Of a stretch of 15,474 nucleotides of DNA, positions 6,406-13,535 are shown piece by piece. The position numbers were made by a program, and so were the translations under genes. Each line of letters opens with the position of its first letter. The stretch's first letter is position 1. Source of the stretch: Acidobacteriota bacterium. Its GTDB lineage: Bacteria > Acidobacteriota > Polarisedimenticolia > Gp22-AA2. The stretch spans positions 1 to 15,474 of the forward strand of contig JACOUZ010000229.1 of NCBI GenBank assembly GCA_016177515.1, read 5' to 3'. Under the pieces are notes generated by a model. The model made no database searches. It saw only the letters and a list, made by a program, of their open reading frames with translations, and was not told the DNA's origin.

Positions 6406-7362
6406 TCAAAACAGCTGGGTGCGCCAGAGGTCGTGGATGTGCAGGACCCCCTCGACGCGGTTCTCGCCGTCCACCACGACGAGGGAGGTTATCTTCCGGG
6501 CCTCCAGGACGCCAAGGGCCGCGGCGGCCAGGTCCTGTCTTCCGATGGTGACCGGGTTCTTCGTCATCACCTTGTCCACGGTCCATGCCAGGAGGTTGTC
6601 CCCCTGCGCGAGGTGGCGCCGCAGGTCGCCGTCCGTGATCACGCCGGCCAGAATCCCGTCGTCGCGCACCACGCAGGTCATCCCGAGCCTCTTGTCGCTC
6701 ATGGTCCGGATGGCGTCGCGCATCGGCGATCCCGCCCTGACCAGGGGAGTGTCGCCGCCCTTGTGCATCAGGTGCGCGACGGTCACGACCTTCCTGCCGA
6801 TCCGCCCGCCGGGGTGGTAGCGGGCAAATTCGTCGAGGGTGAGGCCGCGCCTTTCCAGGAGCGCCATGGCCAGGGCATCCCCCATCGCCAGGGCGGCGGT
6901 GGTGCTGGCGGTCGGCACCAGGCCGAGCGGCGAGGCTTCCTGGTCGATCTTGACGTCGAGGACGATGCGCGAGTGGCGGGCCAGCGTGGATGCAGGGTCG
7001 CCCGTCATCGAGATCAACGCCACGTCCAGCCGCCGGATCAGCTCGAGGAGACGCAGGAGCTCCTCGGTCTCGCCGCTGTGGGAAATGGCCAGGACGACGT
7101 CCCCCGGGACCACCATGCCGATGTCGCCGTGCACGGCCTCGGCCGGGTGCAGGAAAAGCGACGGGGTCCCCGTGCTGCTGAAGGTCGCGGCGATCTTGGT
7201 CCCGATGAGGCCCGACTTGCCCATGCCCGTCACCACCACCCGGCCCCTGCAGACGTGCAGGGCCTCGACCGCGCGGTCGAAGGCCTCTCCCAGGCGCGGG
7301 AGCAGGTTCAGGATGGCGCGCGCCTCCAGTTCGAGCACCGTGCGGGCGATCTCACGGGGCAT
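6406..7362 (-). CDS. kdsD: Arabinose-5-phosphate isomerase
   Basis: 318 residues: an N-terminal SIS domain and two C-terminal CBS domains, the standard KdsD/KpsF/GutQ layout (E. coli KdsD is 328 aa). It interconverts ribulose 5-phosphate and arabinose 5-phosphate, the first committed step to KDO. The residues implicated in E. coli KdsD all have counterparts: K49 in GMGKSG, E98 in SHSGETEE, E142 in DQEASPLGL and H183 in RYHPGG. The CBS pair runs about 197-250 (MHKGGDTPLV...GVITDGDLRR) and 263-316 (VMTKNPVTI...VEGVLHIHDLWR). The ATG at 7362 overlaps the kdsA stop as TGATG, indicating coupled translation. The frame is open into kdsA up to 7836, but that extension is kdsA read out of frame. Confidence 0.95.
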   Translation of the reverse strand: MPREIARTVLELEARAILNLLPRLGEAFDRAVEALHVCRGRVVVTGMGKSGLIGTKIAATFSSTGTPSLFLHPAEAVHGDIGMVVPGDVVLAISHSGETEELLRLLELIRRLDVALISMTGDPASTLARHSRIVLDVKIDQEASPLGLVPTASTTAALAMGDALAMALLERRGLTLDEFARYHPGGRIGRKVVTVAHLMHKGGDTPLVRAGSPMRDAIRTMSDKRLGMTCVVRDDGILAGVITDGDLRRHLAQGDNLLAWTVDKVMTKNPVTIGRQDLAAAALGVLEARKITSLVVVDGENRVEGVLHIHDLWRTQLF

Positions 7363-8237
7363 CAGACGCTCCGCACGACGGCGTCGATCGCGATCACCTG
7401 GCGCAGGAGCTCCCCGACTGCGCCGAGAGGCAGGGAGTTGGGGCCGTCGCTCTTCGCCGCCCGGGGGTCGTCGTGCACCTCGCAGAACAGGGCATCGATG
7501 CCGACGGCCGCAGCGGCGCGGGCCAGGAAGGGAATGAACCGGGCGTCCCCGCCGCTCCGGTCCCCCAGGCCGCCCGGGTGCTGGACGGAGTGCGTGGCGT
7601 CCATGACGACGGGGCAGCCGGTCTCCTTCATCACCACGAGCGATCGGAAATCGACGACCAGGTTCTGGTAGCCGAACGAGGCGCCTCTCTCGGTGACCAG
7701 GACGCGCTCGTTCCCCGCGGACCGCACCTTCTCGACGGCGTTCCGGATCTCTCCCGGGGACAGGAATTGCCCCTTCTTGATGTTGACCGGCCGGCCCGTG
7801 CGGCCGGCGGCGAGCAGAAGGTCGGTCTGGCGGCACAGGAACGCCGGGATCTGCAGGACGTCGAGGACCTCGGCCGCCGGCCCGGCCTGGGATGGCTCGT
7901 GGATGTCGGAGAGCACGGGGACGCCCACCTCGGACTTGACGGTCTTCAAGATGCGCAACCCCTCCAGGAGACCCGGCCCGCGGAACGAATCGGCCGAGGT
8001 GCGGTTCGCCTTGTCGAAGGAGGACTTGAAGACGAAGGGGACGCCGGCGTCGTCGGCGGCCTTCCTGAGGGCACGGGCCATCATCAGGACGTGCCGCTCG
8101 CTCTCGATGACGCAGGGGCCGGCGATGAAAACCAGGGGCGCGCCGCCGCCTATGGCGAGGCCGCCGGCGATCTCCACGCGCCGCGACCGTGACGGTCCCG
8201 GGTCAGCGCTGGGTCTGCCGGAACTGTTTGCAGGCAC
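7362..8237 (-). CDS. kdsA: KDO-8-phosphate synthase, metal-dependent class
   Basis: Condenses PEP with arabinose 5-phosphate to give KDO 8-phosphate; (beta/alpha)8 barrel of the DAHP/KDO8P synthase family. 291 aa from the GTG at 8237. Signature segments are AGPCVIES (39-46), FKSSFDKANRTS (70-81), LSDIHEP (109-115), VNIKKGQFLSP (151-161), MDATHSVQ (212-219) and DGPNSLPL (264-271). C42, H216, E253 and D264 correspond to the metal ligands of the Aquifex enzyme (Cys11, His185, Glu222, Asp233). This therefore looks like the metal-dependent class rather than the E. coli class, which has Asn at the Cys position. GTG 8237 has AGGAG 8 nt upstream and lies 35 nt inside pyrG. A second GTG at 8177 (VEIAGGLAIGG) matches the usual family N-terminus but lacks a ribosome site, so the exact start is uncertain. 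Confidence 0.95.
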   Translation of the reverse strand: MPANSSGRPSADPGPSRSRRVEIAGGLAIGGGAPLVFIAGPCVIESERHVLMMARALRKAADDAGVPFVFKSSFDKANRTSADSFRGPGLLEGLRILKTVKSEVGVPVLSDIHEPSQAGPAAEVLDVLQIPAFLCRQTDLLLAAGRTGRPVNIKKGQFLSPGEIRNAVEKVRSAGNERVLVTERGASFGYQNLVVDFRSLVVMKETGCPVVMDATHSVQHPGGLGDRSGGDARFIPFLARAAAAVGIDALFCEVHDDPRAAKSDGPNSLPLGAVGELLRQVIAIDAVVRSV

Positions 8238-9813
8238 CGATGAAACTCCTGAAAAGCGGATGCGGGAGCATCGGCTTCGACTTGAATTCGGGATGGAACT
8301 GGCAGGAGAGGAAGTAGGGGTGATCCGGCAGCTCCACGATTTCCACGAAGCGGTGATCGGGGGTCTCGCCGCTGACCCGCATTCCCTTCCTGGTCATGGC
8401 CTCCAGATAGTCCCGGTTGACCTCGTAGCGGTGGCGGTGCCGCTCGCTGATTTCAGCCTGGCCGTACGCCTGATGGGCCTGCGATCCCGGCAGCAGGATG
8501 CAGGGCCAGCGGCCCAGCCGCATATTGCCTCCCATGCGCTCCACCCCCTCCAGCTCGCGCAGCTTGTAGATCACCGGATAGGGGGTCGAGAGGTTGAACT
8601 CGGAGGAATCGGCGTCCTTCAGCCCGCACATGTTCCGGGCGAACTCGATGACGGCGCACTGCAGCCCCAGGCAGATGCCGAAGAACGGGATGCGCCCCTC
8701 GCGCGCATGCCGGATTGCCTCCAGCATGCCGGCCACGCCGCGCAGCCCGAACCCGCCGGGCACCAGGATGCCGTGGCAGGGCGCAATCGCCTCTTCGAGC
8801 TGGCCGTCGACGAGGTTGTCGGCCTCGATCCAGCGCAGCTTCACCCGCACGTCGTTGGCGATCCCGCCGTGGGTGAGGGCTTCGTTGAGGCTCTTGTAGG
8901 AATCCTCGTAGGTCACGTACTTGCCGACGATGCCGATCGCCACCTCTCCGCCCTTCGGGTTCCTGGCGCGCTCCACCATCTTCACCCAGTCGTCCATGTT
9001 TTTGTCCCGGTAGGGGAGATCGAGCAGCTTCAGCAGGATGGCGTCCAGCCCCTCCTTCGCCAGCACCAGCGGGACCTCGTAGATCGTCTCGACGTCCTTG
9101 GCGGTGATCACCGCGTCCTCGGGCACGTTGCAGAACAGGGCGATCTTCTTCTTGATCTCCTTGGGGATGAAGCGATCCGTCCGGCACATCAGGACGTCGG
9201 GCTGGATGCCGATGGCCCGCAGGTCGCGCACCGAGTGCTGGGTCGGCTTGGTCTTCAGCTCGCCGGCCGGGCCGATGTACGGCACCAGCGTGAGGTGCAC
9301 GAACACGGCGTCGCTGCGCCCCACCTCCAGCCGGAACTGGCGGATGGCCTCCAGGAACGGCAGCGACTCGATGTCGCCCACCGTCCCTCCGATCTCCACG
9401 ATCTGGATGTCGATCCCCTTCGAGATCTTGCGGATCGACTGCTTGATCTCGTCCGTGACGTGTGGAATGACCTGCACGGTGCCGCCCAGGTAGTCGCCGC
9501 GCCGCTCCCGGGCGATCACCTGCTCGTAGATCCGGCCGCTGGTGAAATTGTGGTCCCGCGAGCAGAGCGTCGACGTGAAACGCTCGTAGTGGCCGAGATC
9601 GAGGTCGGTTTCGACGCCGTCCTCGGTGACGTAGACCTCGCCGTGCTGGTACGGGCTCATCGTGCCGGGATCGACGTTGAGGTAAGGGTCCAGCTTCTGC
9701 AGCGTGACGCTGAATCCCCGCGCCTCCATGAGCCGCCCGATCGACGCGGCGGCCAGCCCCTTGCCCAGGGACGACACCACGCCTCCCGTGATGAAGATGT
9801 ACTTGGTCGGCAT
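8203..9813 (-). CDS. pyrG: CTP synthase (glutamine-hydrolysing)
   Basis: 536 aa, the normal length. It aminates UTP to CTP using glutamine and ATP. The synthetase domain (about 1-270) starts MPTKYIFITGGVVSSLGKG with the P-loop Lys at 18 and includes LDPYLNVDPGTMSP, D71 and VEIGGTVGDIES (139-150). The class I glutaminase domain has PGGFGLRG (352-359), the nucleophile C381 in FGICLGLQ, and H507/E509 in CQFHPEF. An in-frame ATG at 9819 gives two more residues, but GAGGAG directly abuts it and sits 6 nt from the ATG at 9813, which also matches the family N-terminus. It lies between kdsB (10-nt gap) and kdsA (35-nt overlap). The placement makes metabolic sense because KdsB consumes CTP, and kdsA-pyrG linkage is common in bacteria. 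Confidence 0.97.
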   Translation of the reverse strand: MPTKYIFITGGVVSSLGKGLAAASIGRLMEARGFSVTLQKLDPYLNVDPGTMSPYQHGEVYVTEDGVETDLDLGHYERFTSTLCSRDHNFTSGRIYEQVIARERRGDYLGGTVQVIPHVTDEIKQSIRKISKGIDIQIVEIGGTVGDIESLPFLEAIRQFRLEVGRSDAVFVHLTLVPYIGPAGELKTKPTQHSVRDLRAIGIQPDVLMCRTDRFIPKEIKKKIALFCNVPEDAVITAKDVETIYEVPLVLAKEGLDAILLKLLDLPYRDKNMDDWVKMVERARNPKGGEVAIGIVGKYVTYEDSYKSLNEALTHGGIANDVRVKLRWIEADNLVDGQLEEAIAPCHGILVPGGFGLRGVAGMLEAIRHAREGRIPFFGICLGLQCAVIEFARNMCGLKDADSSEFNLSTPYPVIYKLRELEGVERMGGNMRLGRWPCILLPGSQAHQAYGQAEISERHRHRYEVNRDYLEAMTRKGMRVSGETPDHRFVEIVELPDHPYFLSCQFHPEFKSKPMLPHPLFRSFIGACKQFRQTQR

Positions 9814-9823
9814 GCTCATCTCC

Positions 9824-10603
9824 TCATGAGGATGCGCGAAGCACCCGCTCCACGGCGAGCACGTCCTCCGGAGTGTCGACCCCGTGGTAGCGCCCCCGCG
9901 CCTTCAACACGCGTATCCTCCGGCCGCGCTCGATGGCGCGGAGCTGTTCGAGTCCCTCCAGCGTCTCCAGGGCGCCCGGGCTCCAGGAGGCGAATTCCAG
10001 GAGGAACCCCCGCCGATAGGCGTACAGGCCGACGTGGCGCAGCCACGGCCGGCCCTTCCCGGCCCCGCCTACGTCCTCCCGCGTCTCCTGCACGTAGGGG
10101 ATGGGGCTCCTCGAAAAGTACAGCGCCCGGCCGGAGGCGTCGCACACCACCTTCACGACGTTCGGGTCGCGCGCCGCGCCGGCGTCGGGGAGGGGCTCGC
10201 ACAGGGTCGCCATCTCGGACGCGGGGTCCGCGTCCAGGCACTCGACCAGACTGTCGATGTCCCGCGGATCGACCAGCGGCTCGTCGCCCTGGATGTTCAC
10301 GAACAGGTCCGCGGGCAGGGAACGCGCCACCTCCGCCAGGCGATCGGTTCCGGAGGCGTGCGTCTCCGAGGTCATCACCACCTCGCCGCCGGACGCCTCG
10401 ACCGCCGCGGCGATGCGCTCGTCGTCCGTGGCGACCAGCAATCGGGCGATCCGGCTCGCCGCCCGTGCCCGCTCGAGGACCCGCAGGACCAGGGCCTTGC
10501 CGCCGATGAGTGCGAGAGGTTTGCCGGGGAATCGAGACGACCGGTAACGGGCTGGGATCACACCGACAGCGTGCATCGCCGCCTTGGGCATGGACTGCTG
10601 CAT
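9824..10603 (-). CDS. kdsB: CMP-KDO synthetase (3-deoxy-manno-octulosonate cytidylyltransferase)
   Basis: Activates KDO with CTP to CMP-KDO, the donor for KDO transfer to lipid A. 259 aa from the ATG at 10603 (E. coli 248 aa). Motifs: VIPARYRSSRFPGKPL (15-30, nucleotide-binding loop), LVATDDERI, ASGTDRLAE (83-91), NIQGDEPLV (103-111) and a conserved tail region with RHVGLYAYRR and YHGVDTPEDV. Start choice is open. ATGs at 10603, 10591 and 10576 are in frame; 10576 (MHAVGVIPAR) fits the usual N-terminus and has only a weak AAGG upstream. The ATG at 10603 has no ribosome site but lies exactly 6 nt after a -10 box, as expected for a leaderless message. It is the first gene of the six-gene KDO operon. 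Confidence 0.95.
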   Translation of the reverse strand: MQQSMPKAAMHAVGVIPARYRSSRFPGKPLALIGGKALVLRVLERARAASRIARLLVATDDERIAAAVEASGGEVVMTSETHASGTDRLAEVARSLPADLFVNIQGDEPLVDPRDIDSLVECLDADPASEMATLCEPLPDAGAARDPNVVKVVCDASGRALYFSRSPIPYVQETREDVGGAGKGRPWLRHVGLYAYRRGFLLEFASWSPGALETLEGLEQLRAIERGRRIRVLKARGRYHGVDTPEDVLAVERVLRASS

Positions 10604-10609
10604 CGAGGG

Positions 10610-10639
10610 ATGTTAGCCCACGGCGCGCGGCCAAGTCAA
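10610..10639 (-). promoter_or_regulatory. Promoter of the kdsB-pyrG-kdsA-kdsD-kdsC operon
   Basis: Minus strand TTGACT (10639-10634), 18-nt spacer, TAACAT (10615-10610). Six nt separate the -10 from the ATG at 10603, so transcription would start at or next to that ATG. Either kdsB is translated from a leaderless mRNA, or the real start is a downstream in-frame ATG (10591 or 10576). Confidence 0.65.
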
Positions 10640-10712
10640 AAAGAAATTTCCCGCCCGCCCGAATCCCTTGCGGCGGGCCGGCCGCGTTCCAGCGATTGGA
10701 GTGCGAAATTTC

Positions 10713-10741
10713 TGGACAGGGCGCCTCACTGTGCCGATAAT
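10713..10741 (+). promoter_or_regulatory. Promoter of the ridA unit
   Basis: TGGACA (10713-10718), 17-nt spacer, GATAAT (10736-10741): each box is one mismatch from consensus. The predicted leader of about 68 nt contains a 7-bp inverted repeat, CGTCGCG (10758-10764) and CGCGACG (10781-10787), ending 15 nt before the AGGAGG ribosome site at 10802-10807. Confidence 0.65.
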
Positions 10742-10815
10742 GAAGCACAGCACGATTCGTCGCGGCGGCGCTTGGAAGCTCGCGACGTCACACTCGCCGG
10801 CAGGAGGGGTCTCGG

Positions 10816-11280
10816 ATGCCTGGAGAAGTCGACAAGAGTCTCGAAGCGCTCGGATTCCGTCTCCCGGAGGTCGGCAAGCCTCTCGGGAACTATGTTCAGA
10901 GCGTCAGGACCGGCAACCTGCTGTTCATTTCGGGAAAGCTGCCCAAGGAAAACGGCCGACTCAAGTACCCCGGGAAGATCGGGCGCGAAGTCACGGTCGA
11001 GGAGGGAAAGGAGGCGGCGCGCCTGGCGGCGCTCAGCGTCCTGGCGACCGCCAAGCAGGCCGTCGAGGATCTGGATCGGATCAAGCGGGTGGTTCAGATC
11101 GTCGGTCACGTCGCCGTGGCACCCGGCTTCCTCGACGCCTTCGACGTCCTCGAGGGGGCCTCGGAGGTGTTCGTGAAAATCTACGGCGAGCGCGGCAAGC
11201 ACACCCGCCTCTGCCTGGGGATCTCCGAGCTGCCCCAGAACGCCTGCCTGGAACTGCAGGCGATCCTGGAAGTCGAGTAG
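10816..11280 (+). CDS. ridA: RidA family (YjgF/YER057c/UK114) protein
   Basis: 154 aa, matching the longer RidA-like subfamily that begins with an -LGFRLPEVGKPLGNYVQ-type segment rather than the ~128-aa E. coli RidA. RidA deaminates reactive enamine/imine intermediates from PLP enzymes. Recognisable parts are NLLFISGKLPKENG (35-47), ARLAALSVLATAKQAVEDLD (68-87), VGHVAVAPGF (96-105) and the C-terminal HTRLCLGISELPQNACLELQ (129-148). R131 aligns with the arginine that binds the imino acid carboxylate in RidA, so deaminase activity is possible, although this longer subfamily is poorly characterised. The ATG at 10816 has AGGAGG (10802-10807) 8 nt upstream. The ferredoxin gene follows after 6 nt, so the two are probably one transcript. 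Confidence 0.88.
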   Translation: MPGEVDKSLEALGFRLPEVGKPLGNYVQSVRTGNLLFISGKLPKENGRLKYPGKIGREVTVEEGKEAARLAALSVLATAKQAVEDLDRIKRVVQIVGHVAVAPGFLDAFDVLEGASEVFVKIYGERGKHTRLCLGISELPQNACLELQAILEVE

Positions 11281-11286
11281 GGCCGT

Positions 11287-11637
11287 TTGAACCTCCCCTT
11301 CAAGCAGCACGTCCTCATTTGCACGGGACCACGTTGTGGAGGGGAACGGCACTCCGAGCGCATCCGGCAGGAGTTTCGCCGGCAGTTCGTCCGCCAGGCG
11401 CTGCCGGCTTCCGTCAAGGACACCCCTTGCCTGTGCTTCGGGCTGTGCAGCTACGGCCCGAACGTCATCATCTACCCGGACGGGGTGGTCTACAGCGGTG
11501 TCGGTCCCCAGGACGTGGCGGAAATCGTGCGCGAGCACCTCGTCCACGGCCGGGTGGTCGTGCGGCTCCTCTTCAAGAAGCAAGAAGCGGCTGCGCCGGA
11601 TGGCGGCGCCCCGGACCCCGCTGCCCGGCCGGTCTGA
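11287..11637 (+). CDS. Thioredoxin-like [2Fe-2S] ferredoxin
   Basis: 116 aa starting with TTG at 11287, with AGGG (11279-11282) 4 nt upstream. The fold is that of the thioredoxin-like [2Fe-2S] ferredoxins (NuoE-related, also in cyanobacteria). The pattern is VLICTGPRCGGER with C12-x4-C17, then CLCFGLCSYGPNVIIYPDG with C50-x3-C54 as the second ligand pair, then VVYSGVGPQDVAEIVREHL. C48 is an extra cysteine next to the second pair. Such proteins shuttle electrons or stabilise partner oxidoreductases; the partner here is unknown. The final ~20 residues are Ala/Pro/Gly-rich. The link to ridA upstream (6-nt gap) and moaA downstream (38-nt gap, own promoter) is suggestive only, though MoaA is itself an Fe-S enzyme that needs a reductant. 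Confidence 0.88.
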   Translation: MNLPFKQHVLICTGPRCGGERHSERIRQEFRRQFVRQALPASVKDTPCLCFGLCSYGPNVIIYPDGVVYSGVGPQDVAEIVREHLVHGRVVVRLLFKKQEAAAPDGGAPDPAARPV

Positions 11638-11663
11638 TCTGCCGTGTCCCGGCTGGATGCGGC

Positions 11664-11669
11664 TATAAT
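11664..11669 (+). promoter_or_regulatory. Perfect -10 box 6 nt before moaA start
   Basis: TATAAT at 11664-11669, then six nt, then the ATG at 11676. Only weak -35 candidates exist (CTGCCG at 11639-11644, 19-nt spacing). The predicted transcription start falls on the A of the start codon, so moaA may be a leaderless message. No Shine-Dalgarno-like sequence precedes the ATG. Confidence 0.5.
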
Positions 11670-11675
11670 GCGCGC

Positions 11676-12701
11676 ATGGCGGCCACGCTGAACAGGGACG
11701 ACCGCAACGGCGCGCTCGTCGATCGCTTCGGGCGGATCGTGCGCAGCCTGCGCATCTCCGTGACCGATCGCTGCAACCTGCGCTGCCTCTACTGCATGCC
11801 GGCGGGTCCTATCACCTGGTTCCGCAAGGAGCGCATCCTGAGCTTCGAGGAGATTGAGCGGGTGGCGCGCATCCTCGCGTCTCTCGGCGTGCGTGAGATC
11901 CGGCTGACGGGCGGCGAGCCGCTGGTGCGCCGGGACCTGACGGTGCTGGCGCGCCTGGTGTCGGGGATCGCCGGGATCGAGGACCTGGCGATCACCACCA
12001 ACGGCCTCCTCCTGAAGGAGCTCGCGCGACCGCTCCTCCTGGCCGGGGTGCGCCGCTTCAACGTGCACATCGATTCCCTGGAGCCGGACGGTTTCGCCGA
12101 GGTCAGCCGGCGGGACTCCCTCGACCTTGTCCTGGCGGGGCTCCAGGAGCTGGAGCGGCTCGGGGCGGTGCCGATCAAGATCAACATCGTCCTCCTGCGC
12201 GGCCTCAACGACGGCCAGATCCCCCGTTTCGTGGACTGGGCGTGGCGGCGTCCCTACCAGGTGCGCTTCATCGAGCTGATGCCTCTCGGTGGGGGCGAGC
12301 CGTTCGAGACCGAGAGGCTGGTCCCCGGGAGCGAGGTGAGGCGGCGCGTCGAGGAGATCCGCCCGCTTGTGCCCGTCGGCCGCGATCGCCCGTCGGCGCC
12401 GGCGAACGTGTTCCGTCTCGCGGGCGGCGCGGGGGACATCGGCTTCATCAACCCGGTCACCGAACCGTTCTGCGGCGACTGCGATCGGATACGGCTGACG
12501 GCGGACGGCAAGGTCCGCACCTGCCTGTTCTCCCGCACCGAAACCGACATCGCCGCCCTCCTGCGCGGCGGCCGCACCGACCCCGAGATCGCGCTGGCCC
12601 TCAGGACGGCGATCGCGGGCAAGGAGGCGGGGGGCTGCCTGGACCTGCACCAGTTCTACAAGGAACGGCTGCCCCGGAAGATGTGGCAGATCGGCGGGTA
12701 G
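11676..12701 (+). CDS. moaA: GTP 3',8-cyclase (molybdenum cofactor biosynthesis)
   Basis: Radical-SAM enzyme for the first step of molybdopterin synthesis: GTP to 3',8-cyclo-7,8-dihydro-GTP. 341 aa. The N-terminal [4Fe-4S] motif is CNLRCLYC (C33, C37, C40) and the SAM-binding motif is LTGGEPLVRRDL. The C-terminal substrate cluster is CGDCDRIRLTADGKVRTC (C-x2-C-x13-C), and the protein ends IGG, the conserved Gly-Gly tail needed for activity. One small departure is NVHIDSL where homologues usually read NVSLDSL. The ATG at 11676 fits the family N-terminus (VDRFGRIVRSLRISVTDRC); the frame is open far upstream to 10668 but only across ridA and the ferredoxin gene. MoaC, MoaD and MoaE are not in the window. 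Confidence 0.96.
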   Translation: MAATLNRDDRNGALVDRFGRIVRSLRISVTDRCNLRCLYCMPAGPITWFRKERILSFEEIERVARILASLGVREIRLTGGEPLVRRDLTVLARLVSGIAGIEDLAITTNGLLLKELARPLLLAGVRRFNVHIDSLEPDGFAEVSRRDSLDLVLAGLQELERLGAVPIKINIVLLRGLNDGQIPRFVDWAWRRPYQVRFIELMPLGGGEPFETERLVPGSEVRRRVEEIRPLVPVGRDRPSAPANVFRLAGGAGDIGFINPVTEPFCGDCDRIRLTADGKVRTCLFSRTETDIAALLRGGRTDPEIALALRTAIAGKEAGGCLDLHQFYKERLPRKMWQIGG

Positions 12702-12713
12702 GGGAGTGCGCCT

Positions 12714-13535
12714 GTGCTATCCTTCCGCGCTCCGGAGGCGGATGTGTCGGCGGCGATCGCGATCGGCTTCTTCACCAGCGCCGCCGCAGGCATCCTGGCG
12801 GCGCTCCTGCTCGCTCCCTTCCGGGAGCTGGGGCGGTTCTTCTTCATCCTGAATGCCGGCCTGGCTTTCCTGTGCCTCTGCCTCGCGGCTCCGTACCGGC
12901 TGTCCGCGCAGGCCGGCTGGTCCGCCGGTTCGATCCTGGCCCTCCTGGCCATGGCGCTGGTCGTGGCGTACCTCGCGGCGCTCCTGATCCTGCGCGGCGG
13001 CCGCTCCTCGCGCGGGCTGCTGGTCCTGACCGCGGCGGTGGCGCTCGTGGCGGCCGCGGCGGACGGGCGCATGGCGGCGGGCGCCCCGGGGGCCGCGTGG
13101 GCTTTCGGCCTCAACGCCGTGTGCGCCTCGGTGCTTCTGGGGTCGGTGATCGTGGGGATGCTCCTGGGACACTGGTATCTGGTGCGGACGCGGCTGGAGG
13201 CATCTCACCTGGTGGTATTCGCCCGCTTCTTCGCTGCCGCGGTGATCGGGCGCGCCGTGCTGTTCGTCGTCGGCCTGCTGGGCGCCGCCTCGCGATCGAG
13301 CGCGGGCATGGAAATCTTTCTCCGGACGACGGCGGTCGATCGCGGCTTTTTTTTCTGGCAGAGGGTGTTCTTCGGGCTACTGGGACCGGGGGCGTTCGCC
13401 TTCATGGTGCACGAGACGGCGCGCATCCGCTCGACCCAGTCGGCGACCGGCATCCTCTACATCGCAGTGATCTTCGTGATGTACGGCGAGTTCCTGGCCC
13501 GTTACCTGGCGGTGGCCGGCGCGGGGCCGATGTGA
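12714..13535 (+). CDS. Eight-TM membrane protein of unknown function
   Basis: 273 aa from a GTG at 12714 with AGGGGAG (12700-12706) 7 nt upstream, the first bases overlapping the moaA stop. About eight hydrophobic helices are visible: near 11-33, 40-60, 72-93, 101-117, 128-157, 166-190, 210-232 and 243-267. Residues that stand out near or within the membrane are H153 in LLGHWYLV, H165, R180, W215, H233 in FMVHETARI and E259 in YGEFLARYL. Buried His, Glu and Arg suggest cofactor or quinone binding, reminiscent of NrfD/DmsC-type anchors, but I see no diagnostic motif and do not assign a family. Its stop overlaps the next start (GTGA at 13532-13535), so it is translationally coupled to the zinc-ribbon gene. 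Confidence 0.75.
   Translation: MLSFRAPEADVSAAIAIGFFTSAAAGILAALLLAPFRELGRFFFILNAGLAFLCLCLAAPYRLSAQAGWSAGSILALLAMALVVAYLAALLILRGGRSSRGLLVLTAAVALVAAAADGRMAAGAPGAAWAFGLNAVCASVLLGSVIVGMLLGHWYLVRTRLEASHLVVFARFFAAAVIGRAVLFVVGLLGAASRSSAGMEIFLRTTAVDRGFFFWQRVFFGLLGPGAFAFMVHETARIRSTQSATGILYIAVIFVMYGEFLARYLAVAGAGPM

Noticed and set aside
7693..10509. 938-codon open frame on the plus strand
   Set aside because: It lies antisense across kdsA, pyrG and kdsB, whose motifs are intact on the minus strand. The translation is low-complexity (Arg/Pro/His-rich) and has no domain. GC-rich third positions on the coding strand keep the opposite frame open.
10668..11675. N-terminal extension of moaA to 10668
   Set aside because: The stretch reads through ridA and the ferredoxin gene in another frame. 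MoaA homology begins just after the ATG at 11676.
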